64,000 nucleotides of DNA from an uncultured Neomegalonema sp. GTDB taxonomy: Bacteria > Pseudomonadota > Alphaproteobacteria > Rhodobacterales > Rhodobacteraceae. Each line of letters begins with the position of its first letter. The stretch's first letter is position 1. The stretch spans positions 1 to 64,000 of the forward strand of contig CALFVD010000028.1 of assembly GCA_937928005.1 (NCBI GenBank), read 5' to 3'. The notes beneath the pieces are model-generated. The model made no database searches and was not told the origin of the DNA. It was given only the letters and a program-made list of their open reading frames with translations. Shown here one piece after another: positions 21,027-30,659 of this stretch. The position numbers were made by a program, and so were the translations under genes.

Positions 21027-21872
21027 ATGCCACGAACATCTGTGCAGAGACCTTGGCCGTTAGCGGGAAAAGTCATTGCGCCAGGGGACTTTATGATCGG
21101 CGTTGTTCCGCCGATACAAGATTTGCAAACAGAGTTTGTTGACCCGATGAACCTGTTTGCATTGCATCAAAGTAGGTTCAGTGGTGTTGCTGAATTGGAT
21201 GGGAACAGACGACAATTTTCGGTCGCCCCCGGTCAGTTTTCCTACGTGCCAAAAGGTACGTCGCAATTGATCGAGACGGAGGAATCGGGTGAGATTCTCT
21301 ACTTGCGATGTGGCGATAAACTACTGGGTCGGTTTGAGGATGAGATTGGGCGCGCTGACGCATTTCTAGAACCCATCGATCACAACCCAAAGTTGGAAAG
21401 AAGCGCGCAGCTCTCAGCTCTCGTTATTGATTATCTGGCGAGCGATGGGTTTGGAGGGCGCCTAAAAGGCGAAGCACTCGCATCTTTAATGTTATGCGAA
21501 GTGATGAATTTTCGCGAGAGGGTGGATCAATCAGAATCTGCAGGACTTGGCAGGCGTAAACTCGAGAGGGTTCAAAGCTATATCGATGCCCATAGCGATG
21601 ATGACCTGAGCCTTGCAACGCTGGCTGAAATCGTAGGTGTCAGCACATTCCATTTCTCGCGCATGTTCAAGATGGAGACAGGGATGACGCCGCATCAATT
21701 CGTGATGCAGCATAGGGTTAACCGTGCCCGTGCCATGCTACGCGATACGGATACCAGCCTTGCCGAAATTGCGTATAATCTGGGCTTTTCATCTCAAAGC
21801 CATATGACAGAATGTTTCAAGCGATTTGTTGGGGCGAGTCCTGGCCGGTATAAACGCATGATCCGTGAGTAA
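21027..21872 (+). CDS. AraC-family transcriptional regulator
   Basis: C-terminal double HTH: VSTFHFSRMFKMETGMTPHQFVMQHRVNRARAMLRDTDTSLAEIAYNLGFSSQSHMTECFKRFVGASPGRYKR. Confidence 0.95.
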   Translation: MPRTSVQRPWPLAGKVIAPGDFMIGVVPPIQDLQTEFVDPMNLFALHQSRFSGVAELDGNRRQFSVAPGQFSYVPKGTSQLIETEESGEILYLRCGDKLLGRFEDEIGRADAFLEPIDHNPKLERSAQLSALVIDYLASDGFGGRLKGEALASLMLCEVMNFRERVDQSESAGLGRRKLERVQSYIDAHSDDDLSLATLAEIVGVSTFHFSRMFKMETGMTPHQFVMQHRVNRARAMLRDTDTSLAEIAYNLGFSSQSHMTECFKRFVGASPGRYKRMIRE

Positions 21873-21898
21873 ATATAAGTTTTTGCCCATTAGAGCGT

Positions 21899-23038
21899 TT
21901 AGAAAAGCTTCTTTATCAGGCTTATTGAGACACCCATAGACTCTGGTAAGTTGTCGTTGATGACTGATGATGTTGCTTTAATTTTAATCGCCGATTTAAT
22001 TTCTGGGATTGTGGCTATTCCCACAAAGCCTAACGAAAGCGATTTTGCTGGGCGTCCATCGGGGCGAACGGGTTGTCCGAATTGTTCGTCCCCTTCAATT
22101 TGATCGTAGTATTCGCCTGCAAGACCGACTTGAAAGCGGCCTATTTTTTCGGTAACTGCAAAATCTACCCCCCATAAGTCGCCGGTTGAGTAGTCGGTAT
22201 CAGAATTCGATAAGTACTTATTATAATGAAATTTAAAGCTGAATTCAGTCGCTTCACCAATAATCGGTGGTGTCGTGTAAGTTATAGCGGCGTGTGGAAC
22301 AAAGTCCCAAATATTCCGCCCCAGTGTGAGGCCATGAGATTGCGCAAGTTCAAGATCATACTTCCCGATAGGCACAATAACGCCCATACCTAAGCGCAGG
22401 CTTAGACCCTCGATGATTGGCGGAGCGCCTTCATACTCCGAGAAACGTAGTTTTCCGAAGGATTTTGACCAAGAAAGCTCAACATACGGATCCCGAAACC
22501 CTCTCAGGCAGCGTTCGTCCGTTGAGGCAAACGTCCGCCCGCAGATCTGACCGCCAGCTAGCACCGTCAGCAGACCAACAGACCCGTCGAAAACTTTCAC
22601 GTCCGGCACGTAGAGAAAAGTCGCCCCCACGATCTCGGATGTTGAATCAAGGTCATCTAAAAACGAAACGCGATCACCTCTTGTGTTGAAAAATCGCTCG
22701 TTCGTAACACTTACAAGGCTTGCGGCGGAATATAAGCCCGGAGGCGGTAGAAGTGCGGCTTGAACATCCGAAAAACCGATGGGTCCAGATACGCCACGCT
22801 CAACAGCAATAGCTTGTGATGGCAAGATCAGAATCGAAATTGATGTAAACGTAGAAGAGGCCAAAAAGAGTGTGAGAAAAAAGCGTGCTCCAGTTTTCCA
22901 ATCAAAGATTGTGCCGGATTGCCTCAAAGGAATCCAGAGTCTGATTGCAGCAAAAACTGCCGGGTAATTAGTTTGATTACACCACAATTTATTTGCGTCC
23001 TCATGCTGAGATTCAGGCTGCTGATTGCGATACCTCAT
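21899..23038 (-). CDS. Phenol MetA-degradation/SphA-like outer membrane protein
   Basis: AALLPPPGLYSAASL... followed by amphipathic beta-rich C-terminus ending in F. Confidence 0.6.
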   Translation of the reverse strand: MRYRNQQPESQHEDANKLWCNQTNYPAVFAAIRLWIPLRQSGTIFDWKTGARFFLTLFLASSTFTSISILILPSQAIAVERGVSGPIGFSDVQAALLPPPGLYSAASLVSVTNERFFNTRGDRVSFLDDLDSTSEIVGATFLYVPDVKVFDGSVGLLTVLAGGQICGRTFASTDERCLRGFRDPYVELSWSKSFGKLRFSEYEGAPPIIEGLSLRLGMGVIVPIGKYDLELAQSHGLTLGRNIWDFVPHAAITYTTPPIIGEATEFSFKFHYNKYLSNSDTDYSTGDLWGVDFAVTEKIGRFQVGLAGEYYDQIEGDEQFGQPVRPDGRPAKSLSLGFVGIATIPEIKSAIKIKATSSVINDNLPESMGVSISLIKKLF

Positions 23039-23161
23039 GAATTTAATGCATTATATTGCGATTAAACGCAAGATTTTGACATCAAAAATTACTTTCTGGA
23101 ATCATAGCTGGCTCGACCTAAGTAACTTTCACTGGAATTCACCATTTGTTGGAGAAGAGCA

Positions 23162-24040
23162 ATGACTATCAAGAACTCCGAAGCTGGCTGTGATTGTCAT
23201 CAAAGCGATGCGGCGCAGGAAAAAGTGGATGCGGGACGGCGCAGATTGCTCAGCAAAGGCGGAATGACGTTGGCCGCTGCGACGGCGGCAATCACGACTG
23301 GTATGGGCGGCTCGACACTCGCAGCAACCGAAGAGGCCAAGGATCTCTACGCGGATCCTGAGAAGCCCGGACTTCCCGCAACCGATATGGATGTTGACAA
23401 GAGCAGAACGGCGCTCGTTGTCATCGACCCCCAAGTTGATTTCCTATCTCCTACAGGCGTGGCGTGGGGCGTTGTGGGCGAAAGCGTCACCGAACAGCAA
23501 ACCGTTGACAATATCGAGTCATTGTTTAAGGCGGCGAAACAGGTTGACATGCCGGTCTTCATCTCACCGCACTACTATTATCCCCATGATCATAAATGGA
23601 AATTTGAGGGCGCGCTCGAAAAAACGATGCACTCGATTTCGATGTTCGATCGTGAAGGCCCACTGAATGTCGATAATTTCGAGGGTTCGGGTGCGGATTG
23701 GATGCCGCAATATAAGAAATATATCAATGACGGCAAAACCGTCGTCTGCTCCCCCCACAAAGTCTACAGCCTCGCTCAGAACGACCTGAATTTGCAGCTG
23801 CGCAAGCAGGGGATCGACAAGATTATCCTTGCTGGCATGTCCGCTAATCTCTGCGTTCAAGCACATCTTTATGAAATGTTGGAACTTGGGTACGAGGTCG
23901 CCGTTGTACGTGATGCGACAGCCGGTGCGAAGGTTCCAGAAGGCGATGGATATCTTGCCGCCTTGATTAACTACCGGATGGTCGCAAATGCCGTCTGGTG
24001 GACCGAGGACGCCGTCAGCCGCATCATCGCGTCGACATAG
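23162..24040 (+). CDS. Tat-exported isochorismatase-like cysteine hydrolase
   Basis: GRRRLLSKGGMTLAAATAAITTG Tat-like signal; TALVVIDPQVDFLSP, GMSANLCVQAHLYEMLELGYEVAVVRDAT. Confidence 0.85.
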   Translation: MTIKNSEAGCDCHQSDAAQEKVDAGRRRLLSKGGMTLAAATAAITTGMGGSTLAATEEAKDLYADPEKPGLPATDMDVDKSRTALVVIDPQVDFLSPTGVAWGVVGESVTEQQTVDNIESLFKAAKQVDMPVFISPHYYYPHDHKWKFEGALEKTMHSISMFDREGPLNVDNFEGSGADWMPQYKKYINDGKTVVCSPHKVYSLAQNDLNLQLRKQGIDKIILAGMSANLCVQAHLYEMLELGYEVAVVRDATAGAKVPEGDGYLAALINYRMVANAVWWTEDAVSRIIAST

Positions 24041-24102
24041 GCAAAGCTCGCCTTTTCTTTCACCCTCTGCGCCACCTTTTCTTCAAGATTGGGACAGTTA
24101 TC

Positions 24103-25392
24103 ATGACCTCTTCAAGGCTCTTACCCCCTTCACCAGAGGACCACGCGGCTTCAGGCGGTCTTATCAATCGTCGATGGTTGTTGCGGTCTAGTCTTGCGGT
24201 TGGGTCGCTTGGCCTGTCCACCAATCTTACGCGCGCAGGGCAGCTTGAAGTTCCAGAATGGAGCTCGAAGCCCGGCTTGGGAATGAGTGCGTATGGCCAA
24301 CCATCTCCTTTTGAAGATGGTGTCGTACGCTCTCGATTTGATCTGTTTCCTGAGGGGATCGGCGATGGGTCAGGCGTCTCTTTCACCCCTCTAGAAAAAC
24401 TGGCCGGAACGATAACGCCGAATGGCCTTTTCTTTGAACGCCATCACAGTGGTATCCCGGAGATCGACCCGGACGCGCATAAATTTGTGATCCATGGAAT
24501 GGTCGAGCGTTCCTTGCTTTTCGATGTTGAGAGTTTGCTGAAATACCAAATGGTATCGCGGACCTGCTTCATTGAATGCGCGGGCAACAGCTTTTTCAAC
24601 AGTCTGGGTGAGCCGCAACAGCGCACGGCAGGCGAAATCCATGGCCTGATTGGGAACGCCGAGTGGACCGGTATCCCACTCCGGGTGTTGCTGGAAGAAG
24701 CAGGTATTGACCCCCGTGCGAAATGGCTCGTCGCCGAAGGTGCCGATGCCGCGAAGATGAGCCGCAGTATCCCTGTGGAAAAGGCTCTTGAGGGTGATGC
24801 AATGATCGCTCTTTATCAAAATGGCGAGCGCCTGCGCCCTGAGCAGGGATATCCGATGCGTCTGGTTGTGCCGGGGTGGCAGGGCAGCATGAATGTGAAA
24901 TGGTTGCGCCGGATCAAGGTTAGCGACACACCTTTCCACACCAAAGATGAGACGTCGAAATACACGCTCCTCCAGAAGGACGGTAAGTCGCGCCAGTTCA
25001 CCTATCAGATGGGTGTCAAATCCGTCATTACATTCCCGTCGCCGGGAATGACGCCTGCCGGGCCGGGGCTATACAATATTTCGGGCCTTGCATGGTCTGG
25101 TGGTGGCCGGATCAAACGGGTTGAGGTTTCTGCCGATGGTGGACGGTCTTGGTCCGATGCCGTGATCGATGCGCAGCCTTTGCCTCAGGCGGTAACGCGC
25201 TTTCAGCAGCCTTGGCAATGGGATGGAGGCCCGCTTACTTTGATGAGCCGGGCAACGGATGAAACCGGGGCGGTTCAGCCGACGCGTGAGGCTTGGTACG
25301 AACCCTATGCCGCCGATCAGTTGTTCCATCAGAATTCAATCCAGTCTTGGTCTGTTTTGCAGGATGGGGAGGTGCGTAATGTCTATGCTTAA
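24103..25392 (+). CDS. SoxC-like sulfite/sulfane dehydrogenase molybdopterin subunit
   Basis: RTCFIECAGNSFFNSLGEPQQRTAGEIHGLIGNAEWTGIPLRVLLEEAGI; GYPMRLVVPGWQGSMNVKWLRRIKVSD; NRRWLLRSSLAVG Tat-like start. Confidence 0.88.
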   Translation: MTSSRLLPPSPEDHAASGGLINRRWLLRSSLAVGSLGLSTNLTRAGQLEVPEWSSKPGLGMSAYGQPSPFEDGVVRSRFDLFPEGIGDGSGVSFTPLEKLAGTITPNGLFFERHHSGIPEIDPDAHKFVIHGMVERSLLFDVESLLKYQMVSRTCFIECAGNSFFNSLGEPQQRTAGEIHGLIGNAEWTGIPLRVLLEEAGIDPRAKWLVAEGADAAKMSRSIPVEKALEGDAMIALYQNGERLRPEQGYPMRLVVPGWQGSMNVKWLRRIKVSDTPFHTKDETSKYTLLQKDGKSRQFTYQMGVKSVITFPSPGMTPAGPGLYNISGLAWSGGGRIKRVEVSADGGRSWSDAVIDAQPLPQAVTRFQQPWQWDGGPLTLMSRATDETGAVQPTREAWYEPYAADQLFHQNSIQSWSVLQDGEVRNVYA

Positions 25393-25912
25393 GATTTCGG
25401 TTAAACTTGCCTTCCTCTGGGCAGTTGCTTTTCTCTTTATTGAGGTAAACGCTCAACAGCTCGGTAAGGGGATATCCGAGGAAGATCTTGCCCCTTGGGA
25501 TATCTCCGTCGATCCAAATGGATCGCGCTTACCTTCTGGGTCTGGCACAGCGGCAAAGGGAGCCGAAGTTTGGGCGGATAACTGCTCGGCCTGCCATGGG
25601 GAGAAAGCTGAGGACGGTCCCGCAGGTGCCCTCGTTGGCGGTGTTGGCTCTCTGACATCGGATGCGCCGGTCAAGACCGTCGGTAGTTTCTGGCCCTATG
25701 CGACCACGCTGTTCGATTATGTGCGCCGTGCGATGCCCTATCACGCGCCGGGCAGCCTCAGCGATGATGACCACTACGCGGTTGTCGCCTATCTGCTGGA
25801 GCGTAACGGGATCATTGACGAAGATGACGTGATGTCGGCGAAGACCTTACCCAAAGTAAAGATGCCGAACCATGACGGCTTCATTCAGTATTGGCCGTCA
25901 AAAGGCGACTGA
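25379..25912 (+). CDS. SoxD-like cytochrome c
   Basis: CSACHG; VGSFWPYATTLFDYVRRAMPYHAPGSLSDDDHYAVVAYLLERNGII; overlaps soxC-like 3' end. Confidence 0.88.
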   Translation: MSMLKISVKLAFLWAVAFLFIEVNAQQLGKGISEEDLAPWDISVDPNGSRLPSGSGTAAKGAEVWADNCSACHGEKAEDGPAGALVGGVGSLTSDAPVKTVGSFWPYATTLFDYVRRAMPYHAPGSLSDDDHYAVVAYLLERNGIIDEDDVMSAKTLPKVKMPNHDGFIQYWPSKGD

Positions 25913-25947
25913 TTGAATATTTGCACCAATTTAAAAAGGAAGAAACG

Positions 25948-26715
25948 ATGTCGGATAAAATCAGCTATATCATTGGTGGATCGTCAGGAATGGGCCTTGC
26001 CACGGCGAAGAAACTCGTCTCACAGGGCCGAAATGTTTGTATCTATGCCCATGACGCCCCAAAGCTGGAGGCCGCAAAAGCGGAGCTTGAGGCCATGCAT
26101 GGTGGCCGCGTCGAAACGCGCGTCATCAATCTTTATGATTTTAAGGCAGTCGAAGCTGCGATTGAAGTAATCGGCGCGGAAACGCGCCATATTGATCAGT
26201 TGATGAATTCCGCCGGGGTTTTCGCTCCCAAGCCCTTTATCGATAATACTTGGGCGGATTACGACAAGTATATGGATCTCAATCGTTCGATCTTTATGAT
26301 GACCCAAGCCGTCGTGCGCAATATGATTGCGCATAAGGGTGGTGCGATCCTGAATGTTGGATCAATGTGGGCACATCAGGCTATCAAAGCCACACCATCA
26401 ATGGCTTATTCGATGGCTAAGGCGGCGATCCATTCCATGACCCAGCACCTTGCCATGGAACTTGGTGAGCATGGTATTCGCGTAAATGCAATCGCTCCGG
26501 CGGTGGTCGTTACGCCGATCTATGGCGAGTTTATCGATCCGAAGGAAATCGAAAGCGCCCTAACGAGTGGGTTCGACAGTTTCCATCCCATCGGACGGGT
26601 CGGACGCCCGGAAGACATCGCCAATCATGCGGCGTTCTTGCTGTCCGATGAAGCGTCTTGGACGACGGGGGCCATTCATGATGTCGATGGCGGCGTCATG
26701 GCCGGACGCTCCTGA
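25948..26715 (+). CDS. SDR-family oxidoreductase
   Basis: GGSSGMGLATAKKL; YSMAKAAIHSMTQHLAMELGEHGIRVNAIAP. Confidence 0.9.
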   Translation: MSDKISYIIGGSSGMGLATAKKLVSQGRNVCIYAHDAPKLEAAKAELEAMHGGRVETRVINLYDFKAVEAAIEVIGAETRHIDQLMNSAGVFAPKPFIDNTWADYDKYMDLNRSIFMMTQAVVRNMIAHKGGAILNVGSMWAHQAIKATPSMAYSMAKAAIHSMTQHLAMELGEHGIRVNAIAPAVVVTPIYGEFIDPKEIESALTSGFDSFHPIGRVGRPEDIANHAAFLLSDEASWTTGAIHDVDGGVMAGRS

Positions 26716-26745
26716 CACACTCTCAACAGAGGAAGGAACTGGCAC

Positions 26746-27213
26746 ATGCTACGCAGATCAGCACGGATTGGAACGTCGGGTGTGGTTGTCCTTGTCATCG
26801 CTATTCTTAGCGCTTGGTTATGCACATCTGCATTTGCGGGAGGAGCCGGGGTTAAAGACCGGGTTCTTACGGACCAGGAAAAGGTGTTTACACCGGCATT
26901 TCCGGGTGATGATGCGGTTGTCTTTGCGCGTGCATACGGGGATCGCAATACCCATGCGCATGGCACATTTGGGCGGTTTCCCGCTGAATTCGAGACGCCG
27001 CCGCATATCCATTCCCATGGCTATAGGGCGGTGGTTATCTCTGGCGAGATGACGAATCCATTCCCGGGTGAGAAAAGTCCACCTGTCATGCGTGCCGGTT
27101 CTTTCTGGTCGGTGTCGGCGAATAGCCCTCACACGACGGCTTGCGTGTCGAAGACGCCCTGCGAATTCTTTATGTTTTCGGAGAATGCGTTCGACTTCAA
27201 GCCGAGTGAATGA
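26746..27213 (+). CDS. Exported cupin-like protein (DUF4437-like)
   Basis: Signal peptide; TPPHIHSHGYRAVVISGEMTNPFPG...GSFWSVSANSPHTTAC. Confidence 0.7.
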   Translation: MLRRSARIGTSGVVVLVIAILSAWLCTSAFAGGAGVKDRVLTDQEKVFTPAFPGDDAVVFARAYGDRNTHAHGTFGRFPAEFETPPHIHSHGYRAVVISGEMTNPFPGEKSPPVMRAGSFWSVSANSPHTTACVSKTPCEFFMFSENAFDFKPSE

Positions 27214-27311
27214 AGCCAATACCTTCGTAAGAAATAATACGAGACAGAATTTGAAGGCGTCCCTCGATAATGTCGGGGGGCGCTCTAATTGGCGTTTGTA
27301 TCGAGACCTGT

Positions 27312-27400
27312 CGTGAAATGCGATTAGGCTAAACTATAGAGCGTTGGGGGATGTGCAGTCTAGGCGCACTTTCCGACACAATTTGGTCGCGTATCACTCT
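27312..27400. repeat. Family B nested palindrome, copy B1
   Basis: GAAATGCGATTAGGCTAAACTATAGAGCGTTGGGGGATGTGCAGTCTAGGCGCACTTTCCGACACAATTTGGTCGCGTATCAC; similar to 32128-32218. Confidence 0.7.
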
Positions 27401-27442
27401 GGCGAACGATTTAGCCAGAGAGCTTTGTTGGGAGACTTCTTA

Positions 27443-28936
27443 ATGCCCCTGCTGAGTTTCCTCTCTAGCCTTTTCCTGTTCGTTGTGGGGTTAGTTATCG
27501 CAGGTATCATTGCGGTTTTTGTAATCGACAGAACCCAAACCCATGATTCCGTGCGCAGGAATTATCCAGTCATTGGCCGTTTCCGAAAAGCGTTCTCGAC
27601 TCTGGGCGAGTTCTTTCGCCAGTATTTTTTCGCGATGGACCGAGAGGAAATGCCCTTCAATCGGGCCGAGCGGGAATGGGTGGAAAAATCATCGGCGGGA
27701 CATGACAACACGATAGCTTTCGGATCGACACGTAATCTTACGCCTATTGGAACGGCTATCTTTGTGAATTGCCCGTATCCAACGCTGGATGAAGATGCCG
27801 AAGAAGCGCCCGAACTGGTGCTTGGGCCATATACGGCTCATCCATATTCTGCGAAATCAATCATCAATATTTCTGCGATGAGCTATGGTGCGATTTCCAA
27901 GCCAGCCGTTCTTGCGCTCTCACGGGGGGCTAAGAAGGCGGGGTGCTGGTACAATACTGGTGAAGGAGGGCTATCCCCTTATCACCTAGACGGTGGATGC
28001 GATATCGTCTTTCAGATTGGGACCGCGAAATACGGCGTTCGCAATGATGATGGTGGACTAAGCGAGGAAAAACTACGCTCTGTGGCCGCCCATGATCAGG
28101 TGAAGATGTTTGAAATCAAGATGAGTCAGGGGGCCAAGCCCGGTAAGGGCGGTATCCTGCCCGCCGCTAAGGTCACTCCCAAGATCGCCAGCATTCGCGG
28201 AATTCCCGCTGGGGTTGATTCGATTTCACCAAACCGTCATCCTGAGATCGACAATAACGGTGAGCTTCTGGATTTTATCGCGCGCGTTCGCGATGTCTCA
28301 GGCAAGCCGACCGGGTTCAAAACCGTCATTGGTGCCTATGGTTGGCTTGAGGAGCTTTGCGAAGAGATCCATGCGCGGGGTATTGAAAGCGCGCCTGACT
28401 TTATCACCATTGACAGCGGTGATGGGGGTACAGGCGCGGCACCTATGCCGCTGATGGATAATGTCGGCTTACCGATCCGGGAAGCCTTGCCGATCGTTGT
28501 GGATATCCTGTCTCGCTATGGGTTGAGTGAACGCATTCGGGTCATCGCATCGGGCAAGCTAATCACCCCTGCCGAGGTTGCATGGGCTTATTGTGCGGGG
28601 GCTGATTTCGTCACATCGGCCAGAGGGTTCATGTTCTCGCTTGGCTGTATTCAGGCGTTGAAGTGCAATAAGAACACCTGCCCCACAGGGATCACAACGC
28701 ATGATAAGCGTTTGCAGAAGGGTCTCGACCCCGAAGACAAAGCCGAGCGTGTGAAGAAATTTGTCGATAAAATCCATTACGGCGTGGGTTTGATCGCGCA
28801 TTCCTGCGGTGCAAAACATCCCCGCGCGCTCAAGCGATATCATGTGCGACTTGTGCAGCGTGACGGTAAGTCGGCCCCCATGGATGAGGTGTATCCGCAC
28901 CCCGAAGTGAAGCCGCAATTCGCCAAGGCGTCCTAA
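27443..28936 (+). CDS. FMN-binding glutamate synthase-like family protein with N-terminal TM segment
   Basis: AMSYGAISKPAVLALSRGAKKAGCWYNTGEGGLSPYH; DFITIDSGDGGTGAAP; CIQALKCNKNTCPTGITT. Confidence 0.92.
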   Translation: MPLLSFLSSLFLFVVGLVIAGIIAVFVIDRTQTHDSVRRNYPVIGRFRKAFSTLGEFFRQYFFAMDREEMPFNRAEREWVEKSSAGHDNTIAFGSTRNLTPIGTAIFVNCPYPTLDEDAEEAPELVLGPYTAHPYSAKSIINISAMSYGAISKPAVLALSRGAKKAGCWYNTGEGGLSPYHLDGGCDIVFQIGTAKYGVRNDDGGLSEEKLRSVAAHDQVKMFEIKMSQGAKPGKGGILPAAKVTPKIASIRGIPAGVDSISPNRHPEIDNNGELLDFIARVRDVSGKPTGFKTVIGAYGWLEELCEEIHARGIESAPDFITIDSGDGGTGAAPMPLMDNVGLPIREALPIVVDILSRYGLSERIRVIASGKLITPAEVAWAYCAGADFVTSARGFMFSLGCIQALKCNKNTCPTGITTHDKRLQKGLDPEDKAERVKKFVDKIHYGVGLIAHSCGAKHPRALKRYHVRLVQRDGKSAPMDEVYPHPEVKPQFAKAS

Positions 28937-28967
28937 AACGTTAAATTCAGAAATATGGAAGAGCGTC

Positions 28968-30632
28968 ATGCAAAAATTCGACACGATCAAGGCATCTGAC
29001 CTCTTTGTGCGGGCACTCGAAAACGAGGGTGTTGAGTATATTTTCGGGGTGCCGGGCGAGGAAAACCTCGACTTTCTCGATTCCCTGCGTCGGTCGAGTA
29101 TTCGGCTGGTCCTGACACGCCATGAGCAGAGTGCTGGCTTCATGGCCGCCACATACGGGCGTTTGACGGGTAAGGTCGGCGTGTGTCTAGCGACGCTTGG
29201 CCCCGGCGCGACGAACCTAGTGACAGCGGCGGCCTATGCCCATTTGGGTGCGATGCCGATGATGATGATTACCGGCCAGAAGCCGGTCACAAAAAGCAAG
29301 CAAGGCCGGTTCCAGATTATCGATGTCGTTGCGATGATGAAACCGATCACCAAATTCGCCAAACAGATCGTCTATCCCGACACCATCCCTAGCCTTGTTC
29401 GCGAGGCCTTTCGACTGGCCGCAGAGGAGCGCCCCGGCCCGGTGCATCTTGAACTACCGGAAGATATCGCCGAGTTCGATGCCCATGATGCGACCCTGTT
29501 CTATCCGTCAACCGTATGCCGCCCACAATGCGACGACATGACGATGATGCTGGCCGCAAAAATGATCATGGCCGCAAAGCGACCCTTGTTGCTGATCGGG
29601 GCCGGAGCAAACCGCAAGCGCATTATCGATGCGCTCTTGGCCTTCATCGAAAAAACGCAGATTCCGTTCTTCAACACTCAGATGGGCAAGGGCGTCATTG
29701 GCGGCTACCATCCGCTCTATATTGGTACTGCCGCCCTTTCGGAGGGTGATTATGTGCATGATGCTATCGATGCGGCTGATCTGATTATTAATGTTGGCCA
29801 CGATGTTATCGAAAAACCACCTTTCTTCATGGAAAAGGGCGGGAAAGAAGTCATTCACGTCAGCTTCAACACGGCTGAAGTCGATGATGTTTATTTTCCT
29901 CAACTTGAGATGATCGGCGATATTGCATCGACGTTTTACAGGCTGACTGAGCAGGTCAAACATTCCGATGAATTTGAATTTGATCTCTTTGATGAAATCC
30001 GCCGATGCGTGATGCATCATCTGAAAGAGAATGCAGATGATCCGCGCTTTCCAATGGTGCCACAGCGCATCATTGCGGATGTTCGCAAGGTTATGCCGCC
30101 ATCGGGGATTCTGGCCCTCGATAATGGGATGTACAAGATATGGTTCGCTCGAAACTATCGGGCCAGAGAACCGAATACCATTCTTCTTGATAACGCGCTG
30201 GCCACGATGGGCGCGGGCCTGCCCTCCGCAATGATGGCGGCGATGCTCTATCCCAATCGTAGGATAATGGCCGTATGCGGCGATGGCGGCTTTATGATGA
30301 ACAGTCAGGAGATAGAGACGGCGGTAAGGCTGGGCCTTAATCTCGTCGTTCTCATCCTGCGCGATGATTCCTACGGTATGATCCGCTGGAAACAAGAAGT
30401 GGGCGGCTTTCCCGATTGGGGTCTGGAATACGGCAATCCTGATTTCGTTAAATATGCCGAAAGCTATGGCGCAACAGGGCATTGTGTGCCCGATGCAGAG
30501 AGTTTTGTTCCGATACTGGAAAACGCTTTCGAGGCCGGGGGCGTCCATATCGTTGAGGCCGCTATCGACTACTCAGAAAACAAACGTGTGCTGATAGATG
30601 AGCTTGGCGAGCGCAAGACCCAAGCATCGTAG
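28968..30632 (+). CDS. Acetolactate synthase large subunit-like TPP enzyme
   Basis: YIFGVPGEENLDFLDSLR; RHEQSAGFMAATYGRLTGKVGVCLATLGPGATNLVTAAA; GDGGFMMNSQEIETAVRLGLNLVVLILRDDSYG. Confidence 0.93.
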   Translation: MQKFDTIKASDLFVRALENEGVEYIFGVPGEENLDFLDSLRRSSIRLVLTRHEQSAGFMAATYGRLTGKVGVCLATLGPGATNLVTAAAYAHLGAMPMMMITGQKPVTKSKQGRFQIIDVVAMMKPITKFAKQIVYPDTIPSLVREAFRLAAEERPGPVHLELPEDIAEFDAHDATLFYPSTVCRPQCDDMTMMLAAKMIMAAKRPLLLIGAGANRKRIIDALLAFIEKTQIPFFNTQMGKGVIGGYHPLYIGTAALSEGDYVHDAIDAADLIINVGHDVIEKPPFFMEKGGKEVIHVSFNTAEVDDVYFPQLEMIGDIASTFYRLTEQVKHSDEFEFDLFDEIRRCVMHHLKENADDPRFPMVPQRIIADVRKVMPPSGILALDNGMYKIWFARNYRAREPNTILLDNALATMGAGLPSAMMAAMLYPNRRIMAVCGDGGFMMNSQEIETAVRLGLNLVVLILRDDSYGMIRWKQEVGGFPDWGLEYGNPDFVKYAESYGATGHCVPDAESFVPILENAFEAGGVHIVEAAIDYSENKRVLIDELGERKTQAS

Positions 30633-30659
30633 ATCGTATAGGATAATAAGGGGGTCGAC

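Noticed and set aside
29508-30548. 346-aa minus-strand ORF opposite the ALS-like gene
   Set aside because: Lies wholly antisense to a strongly conserved TPP enzyme; no recognisable domain; long antisense ORFs are common in this composition.
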